Assembly: GCF_009662475.1 (NCBI RefSeq)
Contig: NZ_CP045571.1
Location: 3,098,501 to 3,162,500 of the forward strand
DNA length: 64,000 bases
Direction: 5' to 3'
From: Acidithiobacillus thiooxidans ATCC 19377
GTDB taxonomy: Bacteria; Pseudomonadota; Gammaproteobacteria; Acidithiobacillales; Acidithiobacillaceae
In this document: in pieces, positions 18,914 through 27,682 of the stretch
How the letters are laid out: every line of letters begins with the position of its first letter
How positions within the stretch are numbered: the first letter of the stretch is position 1
Notes under the pieces: generated by a model
What the model was told of the DNA's origin: nothing
What the model saw: the letters and a program-made list of their open reading frames with translations, nothing else
The model's database searches: none
Translations under genes and position numbers: made by a program

Positions 18914-20655
18914 TTTCCACCGCCCTCCGACCAGATTTCCGCCTGTGCTGTGGTAATATCCGGCGCCCGCAGACGGCACACCGATTTGCCGCACCATTCC
19001 GGACCAATATCCAGTTGTTCCAACGCATGCTCCATGGTTACCCGGAATACCGGGGCCGCCTCGACCCCCCCGAAATTCCAGAATTTATCGCTGTCGCGCA
19101 GAGTTACCGCCATCACCAGTTGCGGATCACGTCCCGGGGCAAAGCCCACAAAAGTCGCGTTGGTGCGATGATGAAAAAAACCATCCTTGCCGTTGGCTAA
19201 ATCTGCCGTACCGGTTTTGCCTGCTACTGCATAACCGGGAATCGCCGCAAGAATACCAGTGCCATTGGGCTCTGCCACACTGCGTAACCAGCGTCGCAAG
19301 TCGTTGGCTACCCAAAAAGGCATGACCCGACGTTTGACTAACGGCTCCCCTTTTACCAGCACGGGACGAATATGATAGCCCCCGTTGGCGATGGCCGCAT
19401 AAGCATCTGCCAATTGCAGGGTAGTCACAGATATTCCATAACCAATGGAAATTGTCGCGTGACGTGCTTTTCCCCAACCTTCCCAGGCGGGCAAAACGCC
19501 TGAAGTCGTCCCTGGTAAAGCGACTTGGGGAACATCGCCAAAACCCACCGCCCGATACATGGCATATATATCTCGACGCGGCGTCTTCAGGGCTATTTTG
19601 GCGGTGCCAATACAACTGGAATACTTGAGAATGTGCTCAATATTCAAAATGTGATGGGTAACGTCATCGGTAATCGGATACCCCCCCACCCAGAGGGGAT
19701 GAGACACGTTGAAACGGGCCGTTGGGCGCACACTATGCGTAGCCAGTGCGGCGGCAATGGCAAAAGGTTTAATGACCGATCCCGGCTCAAAAGCCTGATG
19801 GACGGCGTTATCCACATAATCCATGGGATTGCTGCAACTCCCGATATTATTGGGATTGCAACTGGGAACACTGGCCATCGCGAGCACCTGTCCGGTACGC
19901 ACATCCATGACTACCGCCGAACCGTTACTTGCCCCGAAATGACGCTGGGCAGCCAGCAAAGTCATATAGGCCCAATACTGGATTTGTGGATTGATGGTGA
20001 GCTGCAGGGCATGTCCGGCGCGAGGAAGGCGCAAAATTTTATCGACATGGACAATCTGTCCGTGACCATCTTCCAGAACCTTTTCTTTGCCGGGGTAAGC
20101 CGCCAACCACTGATTGTAGCCCAGCTCCAGTCCGGTCCCTCCCTGATGCTGGAGGTTGACCATACCTAACAGGGGGGCAGTGACGGCACCCAGCGGATAA
20201 TAACTGCGGCTGGTGTTTTGCACATAAATACCCGGAACCTGCAGTGCATCCAGCTTTTTTCCCAATGCGGGGGGAATCTGCCGGAGAATATAGGCATAAT
20301 CTGCCCCACCCCCGGCAACCCTTTCGGCAAAACTGGCAGGACTCAGATGTAATACCTGAGCAATGGCGCCCCAATGGTTTTGATGTTTATCCAGAATGGC
20401 CGGGTCAGCCCAGATGGTGACGGCTTTGACATTGACCGCTAACGGTTCACCATTTCGGGCGGTGATTACGCCACGCTCACTGGGCAGCGGTAAGGTCCGC
20501 AAATAACGCATGCGCCCCTGAGATCTTAAGGTTTGGTGCTCCAATAGCTGCAAACGCAAATCCCGGGCAAGTACGGCTGCAAAACCGAGCAGAAGAATAA
20601 TAATCAACCAGCGCGCCCGACCAGAGGGTAATATTTTAACGGAAGTCTCAGCCAT
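18910..20655 (-). CDS. FtsI/PBP3-like class B penicillin-binding protein with an altered SxN motif
   Basis: 581 residues, typical of class B PBPs that cross-link septal peptidoglycan. One N-terminal membrane helix (WLIIILLLGFAAVLA) anchors it, followed by the PBP dimer domain (LPLPSERGVITARNGEPLAVN) and the transpeptidase domain. The acyl-acceptor serine is in SVIK (EPGSVIKPF) and KTGT is present, but the second motif, normally Ser-x-Asn, reads SSC (LKYSSCIGTAK). The gene is not in a dcw division cluster, so it may be an accessory division PBP. Loss of the Asn would be expected to weaken catalysis or change substrate and drug handling, though it may still be active. The region upstream (20656-20816) contains nothing clear beyond its own promoter space. 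Confidence 0.82.
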   Translation of the reverse strand: MAETSVKILPSGRARWLIIILLLGFAAVLARDLRLQLLEHQTLRSQGRMRYLRTLPLPSERGVITARNGEPLAVNVKAVTIWADPAILDKHQNHWGAIAQVLHLSPASFAERVAGGGADYAYILRQIPPALGKKLDALQVPGIYVQNTSRSYYPLGAVTAPLLGMVNLQHQGGTGLELGYNQWLAAYPGKEKVLEDGHGQIVHVDKILRLPRAGHALQLTINPQIQYWAYMTLLAAQRHFGASNGSAVVMDVRTGQVLAMASVPSCNPNNIGSCSNPMDYVDNAVHQAFEPGSVIKPFAIAAALATHSVRPTARFNVSHPLWVGGYPITDDVTHHILNIEHILKYSSCIGTAKIALKTPRRDIYAMYRAVGFGDVPQVALPGTTSGVLPAWEGWGKARHATISIGYGISVTTLQLADAYAAIANGGYHIRPVLVKGEPLVKRRVMPFWVANDLRRWLRSVAEPNGTGILAAIPGYAVAGKTGTADLANGKDGFFHHRTNATFVGFAPGRDPQLVMAVTLRDSDKFWNFGGVEAAPVFRVTMEHALEQLDIGPEWCGKSVCRLRAPDITTAQAEIWSEGGGN

Positions 20656-20816
20656 GACCGGGGCACTGTCTGCTGGTAAAAGTATTCATAGTGAACTCTG
20701 ATGGAGTTTTAACATGAATCAGACGGCGGTACCGATAAAAAGTTCCGGGAATACGGCAGGATTTGAAATACTGTTCTATATGAACATGAGAAAAGCTTGG
20801 CAACCCAATGCCAAAC

Positions 20817-20846
20817 TTGAACTTTCTGAAGACTCTGCCCTAGAAT
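20817..20846 (+). promoter_or_regulatory. Sigma-70 promoter of rlpA
   Basis: TTGAAC (20817-20822), 18-bp spacer, TAGAAT (20841-20846). The -10 element covers an in-frame ATG at 20845, which rules that ATG out as the start and supports ATG 20881. Confidence 0.6.
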
Positions 20847-20880
20847 GGCGGAAACGACACTATTGAGGTCATGCATTTTC

Positions 20881-21996
20881 ATGCGCTTGAAACAGGCATT
20901 CCCGTTTTTCCGATTGGGGACTTTTACCCTAGCTGTTGCGGCCCTGGCTGGCTGTGCCAGCATGCCCGGCCAGATGCATGCTTCTTCAGGCAACGGCTAT
21001 GGATCCGCCTTGGCCAGTTCCGCCTATTCAACCGGGCAGTCCTGTTACGCTCCGTCTCCTGACCTGAATGCTGCCTATAATCAGCCCTATGAAATTGACG
21101 GACAGTGGTATCACCCGATGCACAACGCCTCGGGATTTTCTGAAAACGGTGTCGCCTCTTGGTATGATCGTCAATCTTCCAGCGACACAACCGCCATGGG
21201 CACGGCCTTCCATGCCCGGCAACTGTCCGCCGCGAGTCGCACCTTACCCCTGCCTTCCTGCGTGCGGGTGACCAATCTTGAAAATGGTCGCAGCATCGTG
21301 GTACTGGTAGATGATCGAGGACCCTTCGTAGACAGTCGTATTATGGATTTGTCGGCGGGTGCCGCCAATGCTCTGGGAATGCTCAATCAGGGGACTTCCC
21401 GGGTACATATCCAGGTAGTCCCCAGCGCTCTCAGTCCCAATGTCCCGACCCCGCAGATTGTCCAGGTCGCGCAAAGGCCAACGCCGCAAGCTCCAGTACC
21501 ACAATCTGTAGCGCCAGAACGGGTGATTCCTCGGGCTACTCCCCAGGCTATACCCTTGCCCGCTTACACGCCTCCCGCAAATGCCCGGAAAAATCTGACG
21601 GCAGTCGTCAATCAGGCTTTCGCCAGCAACAACCCGGCAGTCCAGACAATGCCCACGCAGGTAGTACCGCCAATGCCAGCGCAGTCTGCGCCACTGCCCT
21701 CTGCGCCGCCGACGGCCCATGTTCTGCGCAGCTGGCACAGAAGCCCGCAAGTCGAGCAGGTATATCTGGAAACGGCCCAGGCGATGGGTATGCAAAGTGC
21801 ACTACGTGAGCGCAGCAAACTTCAGGACTTTGGCATCAGCACCGCCAAGCTGGTCCGCGCAGCATCCAGCAGCCCAGCCGGTCTTTACAAAATCAAAATC
21901 GGACCCATGGCACCGACAGCTGCTCCCGAAGATTACGCATCCAGCCTGGAGCGCTTGCGGCTAGGCACTTTTGTGGTCAGCGAACAGGCGGGTTAG
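20881..21996 (+). CDS. rlpA: RlpA-family septal lipoprotein, catalytic residues replaced
   Basis: 371 residues. Lipobox LAALAGC gives a lipidated Cys near residue 24. The double-psi beta-barrel domain lies at about 85-170 (GVASWYDRQ... RTLPLPSCVRVTNLENGRS then VDDRGPF). In active RlpA lytic transglycosylases this domain carries Glu in a TA(S/N)GE motif and His in AAHKTLP; here they read TAMGTAF and AASRTLP, so both are gone while the Asp of DDRGPF remains. A long Pro/Gln/Ala linker (about 185-290) leads to a C-terminal domain ending LGTFVVSEQAG that may be a diverged SPOR domain. It probably binds denuded septal glycan rather than cutting it. The start is fixed by the overlapping promoter and the signal peptide. 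Confidence 0.8.
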   Translation: MRLKQAFPFFRLGTFTLAVAALAGCASMPGQMHASSGNGYGSALASSAYSTGQSCYAPSPDLNAAYNQPYEIDGQWYHPMHNASGFSENGVASWYDRQSSSDTTAMGTAFHARQLSAASRTLPLPSCVRVTNLENGRSIVVLVDDRGPFVDSRIMDLSAGAANALGMLNQGTSRVHIQVVPSALSPNVPTPQIVQVAQRPTPQAPVPQSVAPERVIPRATPQAIPLPAYTPPANARKNLTAVVNQAFASNNPAVQTMPTQVVPPMPAQSAPLPSAPPTAHVLRSWHRSPQVEQVYLETAQAMGMQSALRERSKLQDFGISTAKLVRAASSSPAGLYKIKIGPMAPTAAPEDYASSLERLRLGTFVVSEQAG

Positions 21997-22285
21997 AGGC
22001 GTCAGCCCGTACCCGGTTCAGGGGCGGCAAGCGGCGCTCCCCCAGAATAGCCCAAACGATCAGTACCACCCAGGCAATGCCGGACCAGCCCAAGACGATA
22101 TTGAGGACCAACACCCAGAGGAAATGCTCATGATGACGAGCAGCGGCAATTACGCTCGGCACGAAGTAAATCAGCAAACCGAGAACCGCCGCCAGTAACC
22201 AGACCACAAAATGAATAAACAAGGCGGCGATGCCCAGACCAATCAGCGCCAGCAGCACAATGCCGATACCCAGAAATGCGCTCAT
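21977..22285 (-). CDS. Superinfection-immunity-like small membrane protein
   Basis: 102 residues with three hydrophobic helices (FLGIGIVLLALIGLGIAALF, VVWLLAAVLGLLIYFVPSV, VLNIVLGWSGIAWVVLIVWA). The last segment, with the NIVLGWSGIGW-type motif, is the signature of the T4 Imm/superinfection-immunity domain (Pfam Imm_superinfect), common in bacterial chromosomes and not necessarily a phage gene. It overlaps the upstream potassium channel gene by 4 bases (ATGA), so the two are translationally coupled, and it converges with rlpA over 20 bases. A role linked to the channel is an inference from the coupling. Confidence 0.72.
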   Translation of the reverse strand: MSAFLGIGIVLLALIGLGIAALFIHFVVWLLAAVLGLLIYFVPSVIAAARHHEHFLWVLVLNIVLGWSGIAWVVLIVWAILGERRLPPLNRVRADASNPPVR

Positions 22286-23529
22286 GCTTCTGCTCCTTCC
22301 GTTTTCGCGGCAAACAATTTGTTGATAATGATGTCTCCCTGCATTTCCTCGCCACTTAAGGTCATGGCCAGCAGTTCTCCGCCCAGCACATCGGGCGAAA
22401 TAATCAGATCTGCACCAATCTGACGTAATCGTTCAAGATTTTTGGCATCCTGAACAGCCGCAACGGTTTTTCCGGGAGCATTCAATTCCTTGGCGGCCAG
22501 AATGATAAAAGCATTTTCACTATCAATCACCCGCAGGGCCAGAATACCCAGGGCACACTCAGCACCCGCCCGCCGCAAAACCTCCAGATCTGTCGCATCA
22601 CCCACCATTAAATCTTCATTGGCCATCCATTGGTTTTCAGGGGGAGCAGGGACCAGAACCAGCGTCCGTAAATGGCGGGCGCGCAACGCCCGATAGGTAT
22701 TTTGAGCAAGCATATTGTCGCCAATAATCAAATAATGATTACGATAATGGCGTTTCTCACCACCCATGAGCAGGCGCTGCATCCGACCATTAAGTAACGG
22801 CACAATCACTGCAGATATAGAGGTGGCAAAAACCGTAATACCCAGAATGATAATGGAAATTACAAAAAAGCGGGCATCAGTACTTTTGGGAACAATATCG
22901 CCATAACCCACTGTCGACATGGTGACCACGGCAAAATACAGGGCACTGATCAGATTGGTAATGGGTGGTGAAAAACCGGCACCAAGAACATAACTGCCCA
23001 ATACCGCATAACTCATCAACAACAAGATGGAGATGACTGCGAAAAGTGTACCTGCCGCCACACTGGAGTGTGCAAAATGTCGGCGGAACAACAGCAAAGC
23101 AATGAGAATGACGGCATTGAAAATGGTGAATCCGCTCCAATCCAACCCGTAATGGTGGAGCAGCATGGCCAACATGGCCCCCGCCAATATCAGCGTAATC
23201 GCCCAGGAAAAACGTGAGCGGAACAGCAAACCAAAAGCCATTAACAAGAGGACGATGCCGAGTACGGCTTCGGGCACGGTGCCAAGCGCTGAAAGCAAAG
23301 GAGCCTGAGTCAGGCTGGTAGAAGGTGCTAATTCAGCAAGCTCCGGGAAAATGTGCAGCATATCGGGAAGCGCGTTGAGAATAGCGAGAGCCCCCAGCAA
23401 ACCCACAGCCAATGCCATGGGAATATGGGGAAACCAGTGATCCAGATATAAAACCGCACGCGCCTTGGCCGCAAATCGAAATAACCTCTGGCGCAAAGAC
23501 AGGCGCATTACATCAGGAATTCGAATCAT
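22282..23529 (-). CDS. Potassium channel with cytoplasmic TrkA-N (RCK) domain
   Basis: 415 residues. Six hydrophobic segments fill the first ~240 residues; the selectivity filter is TVGYGD in TMSTVGYGDIVPKST, preceded by a pore helix. The C-terminal ~150 residues form a Rossmann-type TrkA-N domain (HYLIIGDNMLAQNTYRAL, then VGDATDLEVLRRAGAECA), though the nucleotide-binding glycines are changed to GDNMLA. The layout matches E. coli Kch. Potassium channels matter to acidophiles, which keep an inside-positive membrane potential. The start codon has no strong ribosome site. Coupled to the superinfection-immunity-like gene by a 4-base overlap. Confidence 0.85.
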   Translation of the reverse strand: MIRIPDVMRLSLRQRLFRFAAKARAVLYLDHWFPHIPMALAVGLLGALAILNALPDMLHIFPELAELAPSTSLTQAPLLSALGTVPEAVLGIVLLLMAFGLLFRSRFSWAITLILAGAMLAMLLHHYGLDWSGFTIFNAVILIALLLFRRHFAHSSVAAGTLFAVISILLLMSYAVLGSYVLGAGFSPPITNLISALYFAVVTMSTVGYGDIVPKSTDARFFVISIIILGITVFATSISAVIVPLLNGRMQRLLMGGEKRHYRNHYLIIGDNMLAQNTYRALRARHLRTLVLVPAPPENQWMANEDLMVGDATDLEVLRRAGAECALGILALRVIDSENAFIILAAKELNAPGKTVAAVQDAKNLERLRQIGADLIISPDVLGGELLAMTLSGEEMQGDIIINKLFAAKTEGAEA

Positions 23530-23706
23530 GGCAGTTCCTCAGGCTCTATTCTTACTTATTCAGTTAATGGCGTTGCAGCAACACTAACCCTACAGACATA
23601 ATCAACGCAATAAAAAGCCCGACAGGTCTTTAATTAGTGAACGAATAGATGAGGCGTTGAACCGGCTTTACGCACAGGGTGACGCAAAGCCGCAAATATT
23701 GCTTGA

Positions 23707-23820
23707 TCAGGCACTGTGCTCGTTTTCATCTGGATCAGCTGGGCCAAAAGTAGTCCGCATACCCGCATACATGGCAACAACCCACAAAGCGCCCAGAACA
23801 ATAAAAGTAGCATAAAACAT
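23707..23820 (-). CDS. 37-residue single-helix membrane peptide, CydX-like
   Basis: The ATG at 23820 is preceded by AAGAAGGA at the correct distance. The peptide begins MFYATFIVLGALWVVAMYAG, one membrane helix starting almost at the N-terminus, and ends in an acidic tail (PADPDENEHSA). Size, topology, N-terminal aromatic residues and acidic tail match CydX/YbgT, the 37-residue accessory subunit of cytochrome bd oxidase. However, cydAB lies 19 kb away and the usual Trp pattern is only partly kept, so another small membrane subunit is possible. It stands alone between the potassium channel and PBP2 genes on the same strand. The 177 bp on its downstream side (23530-23706) hold no other gene. Confidence 0.6.
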   Translation of the reverse strand: MFYATFIVLGALWVVAMYAGMRTTFGPADPDENEHSA

Positions 23821-23897
23821 GATAGTGATTCCTTCTTGGATAAGCTGGTAGTCAAGTATATCAGTAGACCGTAATCATCGGGAACAGTTCAAAGAGA

Positions 23898-25745
23898 TCA
23901 ACCAAAGGTCTGGGCGGGGTTCACGACAATATTGGTGAAATCCCGCAATTTCATTTTGGGACGCAAGTCACTCAAAATAGCCGCCTTGGCTACCGGCAGC
24001 GCCTGCCAGGCATTGTTCCCACCGTCTTCTACCACTGCTGCCACCGCAATTTGCGGATGATGGAGCGGCGCCCAACCGATGAAAAGTGAGTCATCATTAT
24101 AAATCGTGCGGCCCTCGTGATAACCGATGGGCACTTCGGCTGTTCCGGTTTTACCGGCCATGGACAAACCCGGTGTTGCCATACTTTTGCAGGTTCCCCG
24201 GGTTACACAGGCTGCCACCCCCTTGCGCACGGCCCGTAGAGCAAAGGCAGGAATATGCAGATTCTTGGCGGGCGGTGTCGCTAAAGGCTGCCGCACTCCG
24301 GTTTCCGGATTAATGAGTGCGCTCACCACATGCAAAGAGGGTAAATATCCGCCATTGGCGATGGCTGACACGGCACGCACCAATTGCAGTGGCGTCACCA
24401 GCAAGTAGCCTTGTCCAATACCCAGAATCACCGAATCACCGGTGTACCAGGGCTGATGAAAATGCGCTTCTTTCCAACGTGGCGTCGGCACAAAACCGTT
24501 GGCGCTACCGGGAGTATCAATGGGCGCAGGGTGACCAAAGCCAAAACGCCAGAGAGCCGCATCCTGACGCTGAATACCCATTTTGATAGCCAGCTTATAA
24601 AAAAATACGTCTACCGACCAGGCCAGCGCCTTGGTCAAACCGGTTTCACCGAAGCCCGAGCGATACCAGTCCCAGTAAACATGACCACCCAGACGGATAT
24701 AACCGGGGCAGTAGGTGTGGAAATGGGGCGAAATAACATGATCCTGCAGCGCCTCAATGGAATAAAAGGGCTTGATGCAGGAGCCAGGAGGATAAAGCCC
24801 TTGCGCTACCCGATTCAACAGGGGGCGCCCCTTGTCCTGCAGCAGACTCTGCCAGTGGACCTCGCTGATGCCATTTACAAACCAGTTGGCATTGAAGCTG
24901 GGATTACTGTAGCTGGCGATCACTGCACCATTATTGGGATTAACGGCCACCAGCGCACCACGAAAATGATTGCGGCGCATTACCCTTGCGACGGCACGCT
25001 GCACCCGCAGGCGCAAACTGGTCAGGAGATTATCACCCGGCGTCGGCGCAATATTCCGCAAATTGGCCACAGGTACGCCCAAAGCATTTACATCCTTGAT
25101 CTGATATCCGAATTTTCCACGCAATTCACGTTCAAACGCATACTCCAGACCGTTTTCTCCAATAAACCGGCGATAAATGTATTTTTGCGGATCAAAACCT
25201 TTCAGATTTCGGGCACTGACCGGTCCGACATAACCGACTACCGAGGTAAACAGGGTTTTGTAGGGATAATAGCGGTGCCACTGTGCGGCCACTTGCACCC
25301 CTGGAAACTGCATATCGCGCACCGAAAATGCAGCTATTTGTTGGGCATTCATGCGGTGCAGAAGAATTCTGGGGATATAAGGTGGTTTGTCATCCAGGGT
25401 CCGCAGTAAATGCGCAATATTTTTTTTCGGAACAGGAAGCAGTTGATCAATGTGCTTCAGGGTCGCATGCAGATGTTCTGTTTCGTCCGGAATAATTTCC
25501 AGCACATAACGCGGATGATTGGCAGCTAAAATCTGGCCATGACTGGCAAGAATCAGTCCTCGCGCCGGAGCAACCGGGACAATGGCCGTATGATTGGCCT
25601 GAGCCATTTGCCGGAAGCGTTGATAATGCAGCACCTCCAGATCGACCAGACGCCAGACCAGATACACAAACGCCAGCAGCAGCAAGGTAATAGCCAAAGC
25701 CAAACGACCCCGGAAGCGACCGGCTCTTACGGCGTTCGGACTCAT
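23898..25745 (-). CDS. mrdA: Penicillin-binding protein 2 (elongation transpeptidase)
   Basis: 615 residues, the normal PBP2 length. One N-terminal helix (LALAITLLLLAFVYLVWRLV) is followed by the dimerisation domain (PVAPARGLILASHGQILAAN) and the transpeptidase domain. The catalytic motifs are SCIK (PPGSCIKPF), SVD (the Ser-x-Asp form typical of PBP2), and KTGT (MAGKTGTAEVP). It cross-links side-wall peptidoglycan with RodA and MreBCD in rod-shaped cells. None of these partners is adjacent, so it is not in the common mreBCD-mrdA-rodA order. The start is followed directly by a short basic segment (NAVRAGRFRGR), correct for the inside of the anchor. Confidence 0.88.
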   Translation of the reverse strand: MSPNAVRAGRFRGRLALAITLLLLAFVYLVWRLVDLEVLHYQRFRQMAQANHTAIVPVAPARGLILASHGQILAANHPRYVLEIIPDETEHLHATLKHIDQLLPVPKKNIAHLLRTLDDKPPYIPRILLHRMNAQQIAAFSVRDMQFPGVQVAAQWHRYYPYKTLFTSVVGYVGPVSARNLKGFDPQKYIYRRFIGENGLEYAFERELRGKFGYQIKDVNALGVPVANLRNIAPTPGDNLLTSLRLRVQRAVARVMRRNHFRGALVAVNPNNGAVIASYSNPSFNANWFVNGISEVHWQSLLQDKGRPLLNRVAQGLYPPGSCIKPFYSIEALQDHVISPHFHTYCPGYIRLGGHVYWDWYRSGFGETGLTKALAWSVDVFFYKLAIKMGIQRQDAALWRFGFGHPAPIDTPGSANGFVPTPRWKEAHFHQPWYTGDSVILGIGQGYLLVTPLQLVRAVSAIANGGYLPSLHVVSALINPETGVRQPLATPPAKNLHIPAFALRAVRKGVAACVTRGTCKSMATPGLSMAGKTGTAEVPIGYHEGRTIYNDDSLFIGWAPLHHPQIAVAAVVEDGGNNAWQALPVAKAAILSDLRPKMKLRDFTNIVVNPAQTFG

Positions 25746-25885
25746 AAAAACCTGCCTGTAATAACTATGAAATGAGGGAACAACAACGGCGTAAAGGCCT
25801 CTGCTAACAAAGTTTATGGCTATGCTGAGAGGTCATGATAGCGGGTAAAGTTCCCCAAGCCTCACACATTACTGTTGAGCTGCCG

Positions 25886-25914
25886 GGAACTTCCCGCGAA
25901 AAGCAGACGTCTTA
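25886..25914 (+). promoter_or_regulatory. Sigma-E-like promoter ahead of degP
   Basis: GGAACTT (25886-25892), 16-bp spacer, GTCTTA (25909-25914). This matches the RpoE consensus (GGAACTT, N15-16, GTCTAA-like) well, and degP is a classical RpoE target. The predicted start is at about 25922. The rest of 25746-26008 holds no gene. Confidence 0.55.
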
Positions 25915-26008
25915 AGACGCGTGTACAGCACCGTGACCATGACTTGAAGATGCCGCTAATGACCCGTAATCATTCCTGTAGTTGTTCGTTGGAACTCAGC
26001 TCTGTTCC

Positions 26009-26137
26009 ATGCTGATGACTGACGTCCTGGAAATACTGCTTATTTTGGCAGGCATCGCCCTCTTCACTTATCCAGCCAGCATTCTGGTGGAGAAGATATT
26101 GCGTCATTGGGACAAAAATCATCCTGAAAAAAATTAG
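26009..26137 (+). CDS. Possible 42-residue membrane peptide upstream of degP
   Basis: Reads MLMTDVLEILLILAGIALFT followed by a basic/polar tail (LRHWDKNHPEKN): one helix with a positive C-terminal side. It lies between the sigma-E-like promoter and degP, and its stop codon overlaps the degP ribosome site (TAGGAG). ATG 26015 is an alternative start. The ribosome site is weak (GGAAC 13 bases upstream), so expression is uncertain; the composition and placement favour a real gene. I know no named family for it. Confidence 0.45.
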   Translation: MLMTDVLEILLILAGIALFTYPASILVEKILRHWDKNHPEKN

Positions 26138-26149
26138 GAGCCTACGTTT

Positions 26150-27655
26150 ATGCCTTTACGTTCATTCAGTTTTCAGCCACGACAGATACTTGTCGCCGTA
26201 ATAGCCGCAACGGCGGGTTTTGGACTCGGTGCGGCAGGATGGGCTTTTGCTGCAGATAGTCAGACTAGCTCACCCGCCACAATGGCTAAACCTGCCCCGG
26301 CAACAACAAACACCATGCCGCAAAAACTGGTGGATCTTCCCGATTTCACACCCATTGTCAATAAATATGGGAATGCCATCGTTAAAATTGATGACTCCGA
26401 CACTAAAATCGTTCGGGGAGGGGCAGGAAATGCTACCGATCCGTTCCCCAGAAACTCGCCTTTCTACCAGTTCTTCCAAGGCTTTTCCGGAGCCAACCCG
26501 CCCCAGAAAGAAAAAATGGAGGCCCTCGGCTCAGGATTTATTATTTCCCACAATGGTTATATTGTGACGGCAGGGCATGTGGTGCGAGGTATGCATCATA
26601 TTATTGTGACATTGACCAACCATCATGCTTACCCGGCCAAGGTGGTGGGTTTATCCGTTCGCTATGATACGGCGCTGCTGAAAATCAATGCCCACAACCT
26701 GCCCACGGTAGAACTGGGCAATTCCCGTAACCTTAAAGTAGGCCAGTGGTTGCTGGCGATTGGCATGCCTTTTGGCTTTTACAATACGGTCACCCAGGGT
26801 GTAGTCAGTGCCTTGAATCGCCCGCTGCCCCATGATGATGAATATATTCCTTTCATTCAGAGTGATGTGCCCATCAACCCCGGCAACTCGGGTGGGCCTA
26901 TTTTCAACATGGAAGGCCAGGTCGTCGGTATTAATGATCAGATATATACCAACGATGGTGGCTACATGGGTCTTTCCTTCAGCATTCCCATCAATACGGC
27001 GATGCGTGCAGTACATGCTTTCGAAGAACACAAAAAGCTTCGCTTTGGCTGGCTTGGAGTGGACGTTCAGGAAGTGAATCCGCAAATGGCCAAGGCCCTC
27101 CATCTGAAAGAACCGGTCGGGGCACTGGTTGCCTCGGTCAGCCCCCATGAAGCAGCCGCCAGGGCAGGCCTGAAGCCGGGTGACGTTATTGTGACCTACA
27201 ACCACGAGGCCGTTTATAGCGTCGGACAACTGCCCCCCCTCGTCGGTGACACCCCTCCGGGAACCACGGTACCCATGGGTATTTTGCATAACGGTAAACC
27301 GGAAACCCTGCAGGTTACCATTGGCACCATGCCCGCCAAAATGCGCCATGTTGAAGCCGAAAAAACGGCAGATATCCGCCGTCTCGGGCTGCGCGTCACC
27401 ACCCTCGGTCAGGCCGCACAAAAGCGTCTGGGCATTCATCACGGAGTGGAAATTGAAAGCATTTATCCCGGCCCCGCCGCGCAAATGGGATTGACCGATG
27501 GGATGGTCATTCAGCAAATTGACCAGCAGGAAGTGAACAGCCCGGAACAACTGCAGCAAATTGTCCGGAAATTGCCGGCTCACACCCCGATTCCATTGCT
27601 GGTTCGCCAGGGTCATCAAAGCCTCTACGTGGTGATCACACTCCCTGCACACTAA
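26150..27655 (+). CDS. degP: DegP/DegQ periplasmic serine protease-chaperone
   Basis: 501 residues. The signal peptide covers about residues 1-34 (VAVIAATAGFGLGAAGWAFA). The trypsin-like domain has the full triad: His in VTAGHVV (~142), Asp in YDTALLKI (~173), Ser in NPGNSGGP (~247). Two PDZ domains follow, at about 290-380 (LGVDVQEVNPQMAKALHL) and 405-495 (GVEIESIYPGPAAQMG). It degrades or refolds damaged envelope proteins and is usually under sigma-E; a matching promoter lies 236 bp upstream of its start. DacA and TolB genes follow with 27- and 19-bp gaps, so the three are likely one envelope-maintenance unit. Confidence 0.93.
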   Translation: MPLRSFSFQPRQILVAVIAATAGFGLGAAGWAFAADSQTSSPATMAKPAPATTNTMPQKLVDLPDFTPIVNKYGNAIVKIDDSDTKIVRGGAGNATDPFPRNSPFYQFFQGFSGANPPQKEKMEALGSGFIISHNGYIVTAGHVVRGMHHIIVTLTNHHAYPAKVVGLSVRYDTALLKINAHNLPTVELGNSRNLKVGQWLLAIGMPFGFYNTVTQGVVSALNRPLPHDDEYIPFIQSDVPINPGNSGGPIFNMEGQVVGINDQIYTNDGGYMGLSFSIPINTAMRAVHAFEEHKKLRFGWLGVDVQEVNPQMAKALHLKEPVGALVASVSPHEAAARAGLKPGDVIVTYNHEAVYSVGQLPPLVGDTPPGTTVPMGILHNGKPETLQVTIGTMPAKMRHVEAEKTADIRRLGLRVTTLGQAAQKRLGIHHGVEIESIYPGPAAQMGLTDGMVIQQIDQQEVNSPEQLQQIVRKLPAHTPIPLLVRQGHQSLYVVITLPAH

Positions 27656-27682
27656 AAATTAACCATCGTATAAGGAAGTCGC

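Noticed and set aside
24384-25409. Plus-strand frame of 341 codons opposite the PBP2 gene
   Set aside because: Antisense to a clearly coding region with all PBP motifs; no domain recognised.
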